A stretch of 64,000 nt of DNA, taken from the NCBI GenBank assembly GCA_016182655.1, contig JACPGB010000012.1, forward strand, positions 62,001 to 126,000, read 5' to 3'. The DNA comes from Deltaproteobacteria bacterium (GTDB lineage: Bacteria; Desulfobacterota; GWC2-55-46). The position numbers and the translations under genes were made by a program. Below, one piece after another: positions 44,417-54,648 of the stretch (its first letter is position 1; each line of letters opens with the position of its first letter). Under the pieces are notes generated by a model. That model did no database searches, was not told where the DNA came from, and saw only the letters and a program-made list of their open reading frames with translations.

Positions 44417-45274
44417 TTGCAGAAGAACATCGAAAAGATAAAGACGCTATTCGAGTCGCTTCCTTACATAAGGAAGTTCTACGACAAGACTATCGTCATA
44501 AAGTACGGCGGCCACGCGATGACCGAGGAGCACTTGAAAAAGTCCTTCGCGCGCGACATCGTGCTCATGAAGTACGTCGGCATAAACCCGGTCATCGTCC
44601 ACGGCGGGGGGCCGCAGATCGGCGGGCTCCTTACGCGCCTCGGCAAGGAGTCGAGGTTCGTAAAGGGCATAAGGGTCACGGACAACGAGACGATGGACGT
44701 CGTCGAGATGGTCCTCGTCGGAAAGATCAACAAAGAGATAGTCGGGCTCATAAACCACTTCGGCGGCAAGGCCGTTGGGCTCGGCGGCAAGGACGGCGGG
44801 CTTATCACCGCAAAGAGCCTGAAGATAAAAGGCGAGGAGATGGGCTTTGCCGGGGACGTGGCGGCCATAGACCCGTCCGTCATAAGGACGCTTGAGGCCA
44901 ATAACTTCATCCCGGTCATCGCGCCGGTCGGCGGCGGCGACGAGGGCTTGAGCTACAACATAAACGCGGACACCGTAGCCGGAAAGATAGCCGCGGCCCT
45001 GAAGGCGGAGAAACTCATATTGCTGACTGACGTCGCCGGGGTGCTAAATAAGGACAAGAAGCTCATCTCGTCGCTGTCATTGTCTGAAGCCCGCGCCCTC
45101 ATCACAAAGAAGGTCGCGATCGGCGGCATGATACCGAAGATCCAGTGCTGTATGGAGGCGGTCGCCGGCGGCGTCACCACGGCGCACATCATAGACGGCA
45201 GGGTAGAGCACGCGGTCATGCTCGAGGTATTTACGGACGAAGGCGTAGGCACCGCGATAGGGCTTAAGAAGTAA
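44417..45274 (+). CDS. argB: Acetylglutamate kinase
   Basis: 285 aa amino-acid-kinase fold. The N-terminal glycine motif VIKYGGHAM (about residue 24) and VHGGGPQI (about 60) bind ATP and N-acetylglutamate, with GGKDGGLI and LTDVAGVL further on. The start is TTG. It carries the N-terminal helix ([18 protein letters not shown]) that is typical of arginine-inhibited hexameric enzymes. It begins the argB-argD-argF-argG run. Confidence 0.95.
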   Translation: MQKNIEKIKTLFESLPYIRKFYDKTIVIKYGGHAMTEEHLKKSFARDIVLMKYVGINPVIVHGGGPQIGGLLTRLGKESRFVKGIRVTDNETMDVVEMVLVGKINKEIVGLINHFGGKAVGLGGKDGGLITAKSLKIKGEEMGFAGDVAAIDPSVIRTLEANNFIPVIAPVGGGDEGLSYNINADTVAGKIAAALKAEKLILLTDVAGVLNKDKKLISSLSLSEARALITKKVAIGGMIPKIQCCMEAVAGGVTTAHIIDGRVEHAVMLEVFTDEGVGTAIGLKK

Positions 45275-45301
45275 TAGTTGATACGAAGGAAGGGACGGAA
45301 G

Positions 45302-46507
45302 TTGACGAACGCTGAAATCATCTCACTCACCACAAAGCATGTCGCGAATACCTACGGCCGTTTCCCCATTTCAATTGTAAAGGGCTCCGGTGCGGAGGTC
45401 TGGGACGCCGATGGAAAGCGTTACCTCGATTTCACCTCAGGCCTCGCCGTCTGCAACCTCGGCCACTGTCACCCGAAGGTCGTCGAGGCCCTCAGGCGGC
45501 AGGCCGGAGAGCTCATACACATTTCCAACCTTTATCACATAAAGACGCAGTCGGAGCTCGCCGGGCTTTTGACAAAGCATTCCTTTGCCGATAAGGTGTT
45601 CTTCTGCAACTCAGGCGCGGAGGCGAACGAGGCCGCGATAAAGCTCGCAAGGAAGTTCTTTAGCGTCAAGGGCGACGACCGGTTTCAGATCGTAACGATG
45701 GAAAAATCCTTCCACGGCAGGACATTGGGGGCGCTTGCGGCAACCGGGCAGAAGAAGTTCCAGGCGGGCTTCGAGCCCTTGCTTGAAAAATTCACCTATG
45801 TGCCGTTTAACGATATCTCCGCGCTCAAAGGCGCGCTGAACGCAAAAACTGCGGCCGTGATGGTCGAGCCCATACAGGGCGAGGGCGGGGTCAATGTGCC
45901 CTCGGACGCGTATCTTAAAGAGCTCAAGGCCGCATGCAAGGCGAACGGGACGCTCCTCATATTCGACGAGGTACAGGTCGGCATGGGACGCACGGGCACA
46001 CTATTCGCATACGAGAACTCAGGTGTCTCTCCTGACATCATGACGCTCGCAAAGGGGCTCGCCGGAGGGGTCGCCATTGGCGCGATGTGCGCGACAGACG
46101 AGGTCGCCTCCGCTTTCACCCCGGGCACGCACGCATCGACCTTTGGCGGAAACCCGCTCGCCACCGCCGCCGGGCTTGCGGCCTTGAAGGTAATCGTCGA
46201 GGAAGGCATACTCGAGAACTGCAAGAAGTCAGGCGCGTATCTTGTGAACAAGCTTGAATCGCTCAAAAAGGATTTTTCCTTTATAAAAGAGATACGCGGC
46301 AAGGGGCTCATCATCGGCATGGAGCTCGCCGACGGCATAAAGGGCGGGGGCATCGTAAAAGACTGCCTCGATAGGGGCCTTCTCATAAACTGCGTCGGCG
46401 ACAAGACGCTCCGCTTCATCCCGGCGCTCATCGTGGGTGAAAAAGAGATAGACGAGATGATTGAGGTTCTTAAGAAGTCTTTTTCGTCTTTGCCCTCTGC
46501 GTCTTAA
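45302..46507 (+). CDS. argD: Acetylornithine aminotransferase
   Basis: About 401 aa, class-III PLP aminotransferase. The substrate and cofactor motifs are DFTSGLAVCNLGH, FCNSGAEANEAAIKLAR, FDEVQVGMGRTG and the PLP lysine in TLAKGLAGG (about residue 245). I prefer TTG 45302, preceded by GGAAGGGACGGAAG; the ORF track starts at 45278. The same enzyme class can also serve lysine synthesis as DapC, but dapL is present here. A palindromic repeat lies after the stop. Confidence 0.92.
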   Translation: MTNAEIISLTTKHVANTYGRFPISIVKGSGAEVWDADGKRYLDFTSGLAVCNLGHCHPKVVEALRRQAGELIHISNLYHIKTQSELAGLLTKHSFADKVFFCNSGAEANEAAIKLARKFFSVKGDDRFQIVTMEKSFHGRTLGALAATGQKKFQAGFEPLLEKFTYVPFNDISALKGALNAKTAAVMVEPIQGEGGVNVPSDAYLKELKAACKANGTLLIFDEVQVGMGRTGTLFAYENSGVSPDIMTLAKGLAGGVAIGAMCATDEVASAFTPGTHASTFGGNPLATAAGLAALKVIVEEGILENCKKSGAYLVNKLESLKKDFSFIKEIRGKGLIIGMELADGIKGGGIVKDCLDRGLLINCVGDKTLRFIPALIVGEKEIDEMIEVLKKSFSSLPSAS

Positions 46508-46537
46508 TGTGAAGGGGCCGGAGAAAACTTGTAAAGA

Positions 46538-46651
46538 CTCACCCTCCCCTCTGTCCCCTCCCATCAAGGGAGGGGAAGTTTTTGGGGCCGGGCGCAGGAG
46601 TAATATCATTTTACCCCTCTCCCTTGATGGGAGAGGGTTGGGGTGAGGGTG
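46538..46651. repeat. Long GGGGAGG-type palindrome, copy 3
   Basis: Outer arms CTCACCCTCCCC and GGGGTGAGGG with inner CCCTCCCATCAAGGGAGGGG and CTCTCCCTTGATGGGAGAG hairpins, about 114 bp in total, between argD and argF. It can fold into a cruciform and may give differential expression in the arg cluster. Confidence 0.75.
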
Positions 46652-46683
46652 GCAGTTTTGAATACGAATAAGGGAATATATAA

Positions 46684-47598
<915 letters not shown>

Positions 47599-47627
47599 AT
47601 TACAGGTAAAAGGAAGGATTGGCGGAG

Positions 47628-48842
47628 ATGAAGAAGGTAAAAAAGGTCGTCCTTGCATACTCAGGCGGGCTCGATACGTCCGTCATAATGAAGTGGCTGA
47701 TCGAGCGTTACGAATGCGAGTGCATAGCGTTCTCGGCGGACATCGGCCAGGGCTCTGAGATAAAAGGCCTTAAAGAGAAGGCCCTGTCCACGGGCGCATC
47801 CAAGATATACATAAAGGACCTTAGAGAGGAGTTCGTCTCGGACTTCGTCTTCCCGATGCTCCGCGCGGCTTCAGTCTACGAAGGGACATACCTCCTCGGC
47901 ACCTCCATCGCAAGGCCTTTGATAGCAAAGGCGCAGATGGAGATAGCGAAGGCGGAAAAGGCCGACAGCGTCTCGCACGGCGCGACCGGCAAGGGGAACG
48001 ATCAGGTCAGGTTCGAGCTCACCTATTACGCGATCGACCCGCACATACATGTCATCGCCCCATGGCGCGAGTGGGACATGAAGGGCAGGGCAGACCTCAT
48101 ACGCTACGCCAAGAGGCACGGCATACCGGTTCCCGTTACCAAGTCCAAGCCATACAGCTCCGACAGGAACCTCTTCCACATTAGCTTCGAAGGCGGCATA
48201 CTCGAAGACCCGTGGGCGGAGCCGCCCGCGGACATGTTCGTGCTGACGCGCTCCCCGGAGAAGGCCCCGGCCAGGCCGACTTACCTGGAAATCGGCTTCG
48301 AGAACGGCAACCCCGTCTCGATAGACGGCAAGAAGCTCTCCCCGGCGAGGCTCCTTGAGAAGCTCAACGAAATAGGCGGCGTAAACGGCATTGGCAGGGT
48401 CGACATGGTAGAGAGCCGTTATGTCGGCATAAAGTCGCGCGGCGTATACGAGACGCCGGGCGGGACCATACTGCACTCCGCACGGAGGGCGGTGGAATCC
48501 ATCACCATGGACAGGGAGCTCCTGCATCTCCGCGACAGCCTCACACAGAGGTACTCCGACCTCGTATACAACGGCTACTGGTACTCGCCCGAGAGAAAGG
48601 CCCTCCAGGGGCTTATTGACGAAGCGACGTCGGCGGTCACGGGCATCGCAAGGGTGAAGCTCTACAAAGGCAATGTGACGGTCGTCGGCAGAAAGGCCGA
48701 GGCCTCGTTATATCGCCCGGACTTCGCGACCTTCGAAGAAGACATGGTCTACGACCAGAAGGACGCCGAGGGGTTCATCAAGATAAACGCGCTCCGCTTG
48801 AAGATAAATGCCATGGTCGAAAAGGATATTAAGAGGAGATAA
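47628..48842 (+). CDS. argG: Argininosuccinate synthase
   Basis: About 404 aa. The ATP P-loop [12 protein letters not shown] lies at the start, with [13 protein letters not shown] and [13 protein letters not shown] for citrulline and aspartate binding. The better start is ATG 47628, 10 nt after AGGAAGG; the ORF track uses TTG 47619. argH is not adjacent, and a FAH-family gene follows 2 nt after the stop. Confidence 0.96.
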   Translation: MKKVKKVVLAYSGGLDTSVIMKWLIERYECECIAFSADIGQGSEIKGLKEKALSTGASKIYIKDLREEFVSDFVFPMLRAASVYEGTYLLGTSIARPLIAKAQMEIAKAEKADSVSHGATGKGNDQVRFELTYYAIDPHIHVIAPWREWDMKGRADLIRYAKRHGIPVPVTKSKPYSSDRNLFHISFEGGILEDPWAEPPADMFVLTRSPEKAPARPTYLEIGFENGNPVSIDGKKLSPARLLEKLNEIGGVNGIGRVDMVESRYVGIKSRGVYETPGGTILHSARRAVESITMDRELLHLRDSLTQRYSDLVYNGYWYSPERKALQGLIDEATSAVTGIARVKLYKGNVTVVGRKAEASLYRPDFATFEEDMVYDQKDAEGFIKINALRLKINAMVEKDIKRR

Positions 48843-48844
48843 GG

Positions 48845-49621
48845 TTGAAGGTCTGCAGGTTTTCATTCGAGGGCAAGACCTCTTACGGCGTCGTTGAGGG
48901 CGAGACTATTTTCGAGGTCGACGGCGACCCGTTCAGAGGAGGTGTTGCCGGCCTTAAAAAGACCGGGAGGCAAGCGGCCGTCTCAAGCGTCAAGCTCCTT
49001 GCCCCTTGCGAGCCTTCGAAAATAGCCGCGATTGGCCTCAATTACAAGGCCCACGCGGCCGAGTTCAACAAGCCCTTGCCCGAAGAGCCGATGCTTTTTT
49101 TAAAACCCTCTACCGCCGTAATCGGCCCCGAGGAGGGAATAGTCTATCCGTCGCACATGTCCCACAGGGTCGACTACGAGGGCGAGCTCGCAATCGTCAT
49201 AGGCAAGAGGGCGAAGGACGTCGCGCCGGAGAAGGCCAGCGAGTACATACTCGGCTACACCTGCTTTAACGACGTCACCGCCCGCGACCTTCAGGGCAAG
49301 GACATACAGTATTCGAGGGCAAAGGGCTTCGACACCTTCGCGTGCGTGGGGCCCTGGATAGAGACCGACCTCGACCCGACTCGGGTCCGAATAACGTCCT
49401 TTCTTAACGGAGAGAAGAGGCAGGACACCTCGACAGAGGACATGATATTCGACTGCTTCAAGCTCCTGAGCTTCGTATCCCATGTGATGACTCTTCTTCC
49501 CGGCGATATAATAGCGACCGGCACGCCCTCGGGTGTGGGCAAGATGAAGCCGGGGAACACCGTGGAGATTTCGATTGATGGCATAGGCGTTTTAAAAAAC
49601 ATAGTGGTAGCGAGACAGTAA
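48845..49621 (+). CDS. Fumarylacetoacetate hydrolase family protein
   Basis: 258 aa with the FAH beta fold. The metal site is in [12 protein letters not shown] and the motifs [26 protein letters not shown] and [13 protein letters not shown] are typical of bacterial acylpyruvate hydrolase/HpcE-like and oxaloacetate-tautomerase-like enzymes. The substrate cannot be set from sequence. The start is TTG 2 nt after argG, so it is probably translated with argG, in a place where argH would often be found. Confidence 0.85.
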   Translation: MKVCRFSFEGKTSYGVVEGETIFEVDGDPFRGGVAGLKKTGRQAAVSSVKLLAPCEPSKIAAIGLNYKAHAAEFNKPLPEEPMLFLKPSTAVIGPEEGIVYPSHMSHRVDYEGELAIVIGKRAKDVAPEKASEYILGYTCFNDVTARDLQGKDIQYSRAKGFDTFACVGPWIETDLDPTRVRITSFLNGEKRQDTSTEDMIFDCFKLLSFVSHVMTLLPGDIIATGTPSGVGKMKPGNTVEISIDGIGVLKNIVVARQ

Positions 49622-49657
49622 AATAGATACAAGGAAAGTCAAGGAGGTAGCACCGAA

Positions 49658-50896
49658 ATGCCGGAAGATTACATGCAGGGGCTTTTCGCCGAGCGTATTG
49701 GCGGGGCCTCGTTCGGGAAGAGCACGAAGCTCTACAAATTCGAGAAGATAAAGAGGGCGAAGGCGGAGGCCAAGAGATTGAGCCCCAACACCGAGCTCCT
49801 GGACTTCGGCGTTGGAGAGCCGGACGAGATGGCCTTCCCGATAGTCATCGAGGCGTTGAGGCACGAGTGCGCCAAACCCGAGAACCGGGGATATTCCGAC
49901 AACGGCATATTCGAATTGAAGGATGCGGCGGCGAAGTATCTGGATAAGGTCTATGGCGTAACCGGCATTGACCCGACCAGGGAAATAATACACTCGATCG
50001 GGTCCAAGCCCGCTCTCGCCATGCTCCCGGACGCCTTCATAAACCCCGGAGACGGCGTACTCATGACCTCGCCCGGCTACCCGATCCTCGCCACGCACAC
50101 CGAGTGGAACAACGGAAGGGTCGTGAAGCTTCCGCTTAAGGAGGAGAACGGCTTCCTCCCGGACCTCGACGCTCTGACACCGGCGGACCTTAATGGCATA
50201 AAGCTCCTCTACCTCAATTACCCGAACAACCCGACTGGTGCCGCGGCCACGCCTGAGTTCTTCGCAAAGGTCGTCGAGTTCGCGCGCAGGAACAGGATAC
50301 TCGTCGTGCACGACGCGGCATACGCCGCGCTCTCCTATGAAGGCAGGCCGTTGAGCTTCCTCTCCGTGGAAGGCGCAAAGGAAGTGGGCATCGAGATACA
50401 CTCGTTCTCAAAGGCCTTCAACATGACAGGCTGGAGGCTCGCGTTTGTCGTGGGCAATGAAAAGGCCATCGCGGCCTATGGCCACGTGAAGGACAATTAT
50501 GACTCGGGCCAGTTCATCGCCATCCAGAAGGCGGGCATTTACGCCCTCGACCACCCGGAGATAACCGAGAAGATCTCGGCCAAGTACAAGCGTAGGTTGA
50601 AGCTCATGGTCGACGCCCTTAACGCCTCCGGCTTTTCAGCCGTTATGCCGAAGGGATCGTTCTACCTCTATGTCAGGTCCCCGAAAAGGGCGAGGAGGGG
50701 CGAGACGGTATTCGAGACCTCGGAAGACGTCTCCGAGTTCCTCATAAAAGAGGCGCATATCTCGACCGTGCCGTGGGACGACGTGGGTAGCTATCTACGG
50801 TTCTCCGCGACCTTCGCGGCAAAGGACAAGGAAGACGAGTACAGGGTCATCGAGGAGATGCAGAAGAGGCTGAAGGCCTTGGAGCTTGAATTTTAG
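49658..50896 (+). CDS. dapL: LL-diaminopimelate aminotransferase
   Basis: 412 aa class I/II aminotransferase that makes LL-diaminopimelate directly from tetrahydrodipicolinate, bypassing acyl intermediates. The DapL blocks are LDFGVGEPDEMAFP, NRGYSDNGIFELK, YLNYPNNPTGA and the PLP lysine in SFSKAFNMTGWRL. The start has a strong AAGGAGG Shine-Dalgarno. dapA and dapB are not adjacent. A UUCG-type hairpin follows the gene. Confidence 0.92.
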   Translation: MPEDYMQGLFAERIGGASFGKSTKLYKFEKIKRAKAEAKRLSPNTELLDFGVGEPDEMAFPIVIEALRHECAKPENRGYSDNGIFELKDAAAKYLDKVYGVTGIDPTREIIHSIGSKPALAMLPDAFINPGDGVLMTSPGYPILATHTEWNNGRVVKLPLKEENGFLPDLDALTPADLNGIKLLYLNYPNNPTGAAATPEFFAKVVEFARRNRILVVHDAAYAALSYEGRPLSFLSVEGAKEVGIEIHSFSKAFNMTGWRLAFVVGNEKAIAAYGHVKDNYDSGQFIAIQKAGIYALDHPEITEKISAKYKRRLKLMVDALNASGFSAVMPKGSFYLYVRSPKRARRGETVFETSEDVSEFLIKEAHISTVPWDDVGSYLRFSATFAAKDKEDEYRVIEEMQKRLKALELEF

Positions 50897-50901
50897 TCAA
50901 A

Positions 50902-50927
50902 AAGGGCCCTTCGGGGCCCTTGCTTTA
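50902..50927 (+). terminator. UUCG hairpin after dapL
   Basis: AAGGGCCC-TTCG-GGGCCCTT followed by GCTTTA. The UUCG tetraloop makes this a very stable stem; the T-tract is short, so it may terminate only in part before folK. Confidence 0.7.
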
Positions 50928-50942
50928 TGGGCGGGGGGCTGG

Positions 50943-51434
50943 ATGGGCGAGAGGGTCTTCATAGCCGTAGGCTCGAACCTCGGCGACAGGGAAGCGAACT
51001 GCCGGATGGCGATCGAGCATCTGAAATACTCTCCCCGCGTAAGGCTCATAAAAGAAAGCTCGTTCAATGAGACCGAGCCCTGGGGCAAGACCGATCAGCC
51101 CGCGTTCATGAACGGGGCCGTGGAGATAGAGACGGACCTTCCACCGAAGGAACTGCTCGCGCTCCTTAAGGATATCGAAGGGCGTATCGGGAGAAAGGCC
51201 CGCGAAAGATGGGGCCCGAGGGAGATAGACCTCGACATAATCTTTTACGGGGACAGGGTCTTAAAGGAAGAGGGGCTCGCCATCCCGCACCCTGAGGCGC
51301 ACAAAAGGCTCTTCGTCATCGAGCCGATCGCGGAGCTCGCCCCTGACTTTGTCCATCCTGTCCTCAAAGAGAAGGTATATGACATCCTTATGAGGCTCTA
51401 TAACAGGCCCGTAAGGGATGCGAGAAAAGAATGA
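50943..51434 (+). CDS. folK: 2-amino-4-hydroxy-6-hydroxymethyldihydropteridine pyrophosphokinase
   Basis: About 163 aa from ATG 50943, preceded by GGGCGGGGGG. The earlier start of the ORF track runs through the terminator. The family motifs GSNLGDREANCR and RWGPREIDLDII are present. It transfers pyrophosphate from ATP in folate synthesis, which also supplies the folate used by TrmFO. It overlaps the next small gene by 4 bp (ATGA). Confidence 0.94.
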   Translation: MGERVFIAVGSNLGDREANCRMAIEHLKYSPRVRLIKESSFNETEPWGKTDQPAFMNGAVEIETDLPPKELLALLKDIEGRIGRKARERWGPREIDLDIIFYGDRVLKEEGLAIPHPEAHKRLFVIEPIAELAPDFVHPVLKEKVYDILMRLYNRPVRDARKE

Positions 51435-51706
51435 AACCGGTCATCATCCTCATACTCGTCTTTTTTGCCGTGAGACTCCTTAGAAAAAACCTCCTGAAAA
51501 AGGCGGCCTCGATGTCCGCTTCGGAGCAGAAGTCAGGGGATTCCCGCATCCCGAATAAAGGCGCCGGGAACCGGGGCGAAGAGATGGTCCTCGACCCTGT
51601 CTGCGGGTCTTATGTCCCCGAGAGCTCGGCCTTATCCGCGAAGAGGGACGGCGAGACAGCGCATTTCTGCTCTACCGAGTGCCGGGAGAAGTTCCTCAAA
51701 GGCTGA
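51431..51706 (+). CDS. Small membrane protein with YHS/TRASH-like Cys domain (PP0621-type)
   Basis: 91 aa. An N-terminal membrane helix (KPVIILILVFFAVRLL), a flexible polar linker, then a C-terminal metal-binding-like motif MVLDPVCGSYVPE with HFCSTECREKFL. This layout matches the PP0621 family. The Cys pairs are suited to bind a metal such as copper or zinc, but the function is unknown. It is translationally coupled to folK. Confidence 0.8.
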   Translation: MKPVIILILVFFAVRLLRKNLLKKAASMSASEQKSGDSRIPNKGAGNRGEEMVLDPVCGSYVPESSALSAKRDGETAHFCSTECREKFLKG

Positions 51707-51727
51707 AAAGCCCCTCTCATAAATCAG

Positions 51728-51756
51728 TTGACGCGGACATTCTACCTTGCTATCCT
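51728..51756 (+). promoter_or_regulatory. Promoter for the aldolase-dehydrogenase-nadK genes
   Basis: TTGACG (51728-51733), 17 bp, TATCCT (51751-51756), about 95 bp before the start codon. Confidence 0.5.
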
Positions 51757-51851
51757 GAAAAAGTGCGTCTCCGAAGCGGTATTTTAGCTTAAATCTCGCG
51801 TTTTTGTTGGAGTTTTGATTAAAAACAATCTTGTCTGAAGGAGGACTTATA

Positions 51852-52655
51852 ATGGACTGGGGCATGAAGAACCGCTTATCGAAGATCATAAGACCGGAGA
51901 CCGGCAGGACCGTTATGCTCGCCGTCGACCACGGGTACTTCCTCGGGCCCACGACCGGGCTCCAGTCGCCGGGCAAGACCGTAGAGCCGCTCATCCCTTA
52001 CGCCGACACGCTCATGCTTACAAGGGGCGTATTGAGGTCGTGCGTCGACGCCGCGACGAACATCCCCATAGTCTTAAGGGTCTCGGGCGGCACGTCCATA
52101 CTCGGCAACCTCGCCGACGAGGGGACGACCGTCTCGATGAAAGACGCGCTCCGGCTTAATGTCGCAGGTGTCGCCCTCTCCATATTCGTAGGCTCCGAGC
52201 TTGAGAGGAAGACCCTTCTTGCGCTTGCCGACCTCGTGAACGAGGCCGAGGAGTTCGGCGTTCCGGTCCTCGCCGTCACGGCCGTAGGCAAGGACATGGT
52301 GAGGGACGCGCGGTATCTGGGGCTTGCCTGCAGGATAGCGGCCGAACTCGGCGCGCATCTCGTGAAGACCTACTACTGCGACGACTTCGAGAAGGTCGTA
52401 AGGAACTGCCCCGTCCCGGTCGTCATCGCGGGCGGAAAGAAGATACCCGAGAAGGAAGCCATAGAGCTCTCCTATAACGCCGTTACAAGGGGCGCGGTAG
52501 GCGTCGACATGGGCAGGAACATATTCCAGTCCGATAACCCGGTATCCATGATAAGGACCGTCCGCGAGATAGTCCACAAGGACCTGAAACCTGCGCAGGC
52601 TTGGGACATGTTCACAACGCTCGCTCACGAAAACAAGGAAAAGGCGTTCGCTTAA
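51852..52655 (+). CDS. LsrF-like class I aldolase/thiolase (DeoC/FbaB superfamily)
   Basis: About 267 aa from ATG 51852, 6 nt after GAAGGAGGA. The sequence follows LsrF (3-hydroxy-5-phosphonooxypentane-2,4-dione thiolase) closely in its blocks LDWGM-like start, VMLAVDHGYFLGPTTGL, GKDMVRDARY, VKTYYC with the Schiff-base lysine, and CPVPVVIAGGKK. No lsr transport or kinase genes are near, so AI-2 processing is not supported; it may instead act as a sugar-phosphate aldolase. A Zn-dehydrogenase gene follows at zero spacing. Confidence 0.85.
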   Translation: MDWGMKNRLSKIIRPETGRTVMLAVDHGYFLGPTTGLQSPGKTVEPLIPYADTLMLTRGVLRSCVDAATNIPIVLRVSGGTSILGNLADEGTTVSMKDALRLNVAGVALSIFVGSELERKTLLALADLVNEAEEFGVPVLAVTAVGKDMVRDARYLGLACRIAAELGAHLVKTYYCDDFEKVVRNCPVPVVIAGGKKIPEKEAIELSYNAVTRGAVGVDMGRNIFQSDNPVSMIRTVREIVHKDLKPAQAWDMFTTLAHENKEKAFA

Positions 52656-53678
52656 ATGAGGGCCGCATTTTACTATAACAACAGGGACGTAAGGGTGCAG
52701 GAGCTCCCCGTACCGAAGATACGCGAAGGCGAGTTGCTCGTAAGGGTCGAAGCAAGCGGCATCTGCGGTAGCGACGTCATGGAGTGGTACAGGATAAAGA
52801 AGGCCCCGCTCGTATTGGGCCATGAGATAGCCGGGACTGTAACGGAAATTGGCTCGGGTGTCGCCAGGTTCAAAGTCGGCGACAGGGTGACCGTAGCCCA
52901 CCATGTGCCGTGCAATACGTGCCGGTACTGCCTTGCGGGAAACCACTCGGTCTGCGATACGCTCCGGACGACCAACTTCGACCCCGGCGGGTTCTCGGAG
53001 TATCTTAGAGTCCCTGCGATAAACGTGGACAGGGGCACGTTCAAGCTCCCGGACTCCATGACATTCGGCGAGGGGACTTTCTCCGAGCCTTTGGGGTGCG
53101 TCGTCCGCGGGATGCGCGCGGCGCGCATGGAACCGGGCAAGACCGTCCTCGTCATAGGCTCGGGCATGTCCGGGCTTCTCTACATCAGGCTCGCAAAGGC
53201 GCTCGGCGCCGGCAAGATAATCGCGACCGACATAAGCGACTTTAGATTAAAAGCCGCGAAGGTATCCGGCGCTGACCTTGTTTTAAAGGCTGACTCAGAC
53301 GTGCCGGGAGAGGTCAGGAAGTTCCTCGGAAGGCTCGCCGACATCGCGGTCGTGTGCGTGGCGCGTGACTCCGCGTTTACGCAAGGGCTCAAATCCGTTG
53401 ACAAGGGCGGGGTCGTATCGTTCTTCGCGCCCAAGGAGCCCGGAGAGACCTTCCCCATACCGATGTTCGACCTCTGGAAGGACAATATAACGATAGTCCA
53501 CTCTTACGCCTCGCCGCCGCTCGATACGCTTACAGCGCTCGACCTCATAGAATCGAAGAGGGTCCCGGTCGAGGACCTGATCACGCACAGGCTTAAGCTG
53601 GATGAAGCCCAGGAGGGGTTCTCTCTTGTGGCCGGGGCAGGGGATTCGTTAAAGGTGGTAATAGAGCCTAACAGGTGA
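52656..53678 (+). CDS. Zinc-dependent medium-chain alcohol dehydrogenase
   Basis: 340 aa. Catalytic zinc ligands lie in GICGSD and GHEIAGTV, and a structural zinc site CNTCRYCLAGNHSVC is intact. The Rossmann motif VLVIGSGMSGLL is followed by an acidic residue in ATDISDFR, which suggests NAD over NADP. The family includes sorbitol and threonine dehydrogenases; the substrate is unknown. The ATG immediately follows the aldolase stop, so the two enzymes probably act in one pathway. Confidence 0.87.
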   Translation: MRAAFYYNNRDVRVQELPVPKIREGELLVRVEASGICGSDVMEWYRIKKAPLVLGHEIAGTVTEIGSGVARFKVGDRVTVAHHVPCNTCRYCLAGNHSVCDTLRTTNFDPGGFSEYLRVPAINVDRGTFKLPDSMTFGEGTFSEPLGCVVRGMRAARMEPGKTVLVIGSGMSGLLYIRLAKALGAGKIIATDISDFRLKAAKVSGADLVLKADSDVPGEVRKFLGRLADIAVVCVARDSAFTQGLKSVDKGGVVSFFAPKEPGETFPIPMFDLWKDNITIVHSYASPPLDTLTALDLIESKRVPVEDLITHRLKLDEAQEGFSLVAGAGDSLKVVIEPNR

Positions 53679-53694
53679 GATGGGGACTCGATCG

Positions 53695-54555
53695 ATGAGG
53701 ATAGGTCTTGTGATAAAGGCTTCCAACCCTGAGGCCGTTGAGCTCGCCTCCGGGATAGCGGGATGGGTCTCGGGGAGGAATGGCGCGGTCTACGTGGACG
53801 CGGGTGTGGCCGGGAGGGTCCGGGGTGCTGTCTCGGTCCAGCCCGAGCATTTCTCCGATTCCATCGATGTGCTCATAGTATTGGGCGGGGACGGCACCAT
53901 GATACACGCCGCGCGCCTGCTCGACGGCAAGAAGGTCCCGATACTCGGGGTGAACATGGGGTCGCTCGGATTTCTCACCTCCATAACCGTAAAGGAGGTC
54001 TTCCCGATCCTCGAACGGATAATGAAGGGGGACTTCGCGATAGAAGAGAGGATGATGCTCTCGGTCGCCCACACGCGGGACGGCGAGACGCTCTCGAAAT
54101 TCAAGGTCCTTAACGACGCGGTAATAAAAGGCGACAACGCAAGGCTTATAAGATTAGAGACGCGCATCAACATGGAGTATGTGAATACCTACAGGGCCGA
54201 CGGTCTCATCGTGGCAAGCCCCACGGGCTCGACCGCCTATTCGCTCTCGGCGAACGGCCCGATACTCTATCCGACGATCCACTCGATAATAGTCGCGCCG
54301 ATCTGCCCCTTCAACCTCACCAACAGGCCGGTAGTCATCCCCGACTGGATGACGGTCGACGTGACCGTCTCCCCGGACCAGTCGAATGTCGAGCTCATAC
54401 TCGACGGCCAGGTCGACATACCGCTACTTACCAACGATACCGTCAAGATAAAGCGGGCCGACTCCAGCGTCTATCTAATTAAGTATGAAGGAAAGAGCTA
54501 TTTTGATATACTCAGGGAGAGGCTTATGTGGGAGGTAAAGACTGTCAAGGTCTGA
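53695..54555 (+). CDS. nadK: NAD kinase
   Basis: About 286 aa from ATG 53695; ATG 53680 is an alternative. The catalytic GGDGTMIHAAR (about residue 61), the NDAVI motif and SPTGSTAYSLSANG are diagnostic. It phosphorylates NAD to NADP. The gene lies 16 nt after the dehydrogenase. A GCCCCG-CGGGGC hairpin at 54560-54580 follows the stop. Confidence 0.94.
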   Translation: MRIGLVIKASNPEAVELASGIAGWVSGRNGAVYVDAGVAGRVRGAVSVQPEHFSDSIDVLIVLGGDGTMIHAARLLDGKKVPILGVNMGSLGFLTSITVKEVFPILERIMKGDFAIEERMMLSVAHTRDGETLSKFKVLNDAVIKGDNARLIRLETRINMEYVNTYRADGLIVASPTGSTAYSLSANGPILYPTIHSIIVAPICPFNLTNRPVVIPDWMTVDVTVSPDQSNVELILDGQVDIPLLTNDTVKIKRADSSVYLIKYEGKSYFDILRERLMWEVKTVKV

Positions 54556-54648
54556 GTCGGCCCCGCAACCCTTTCGGGGCTTAGGCCCCATGATCTGAAT
54601 GTGAGATGCACTTGACCTTTTCCGTCTCATACCCTCCAATGCGAATGT

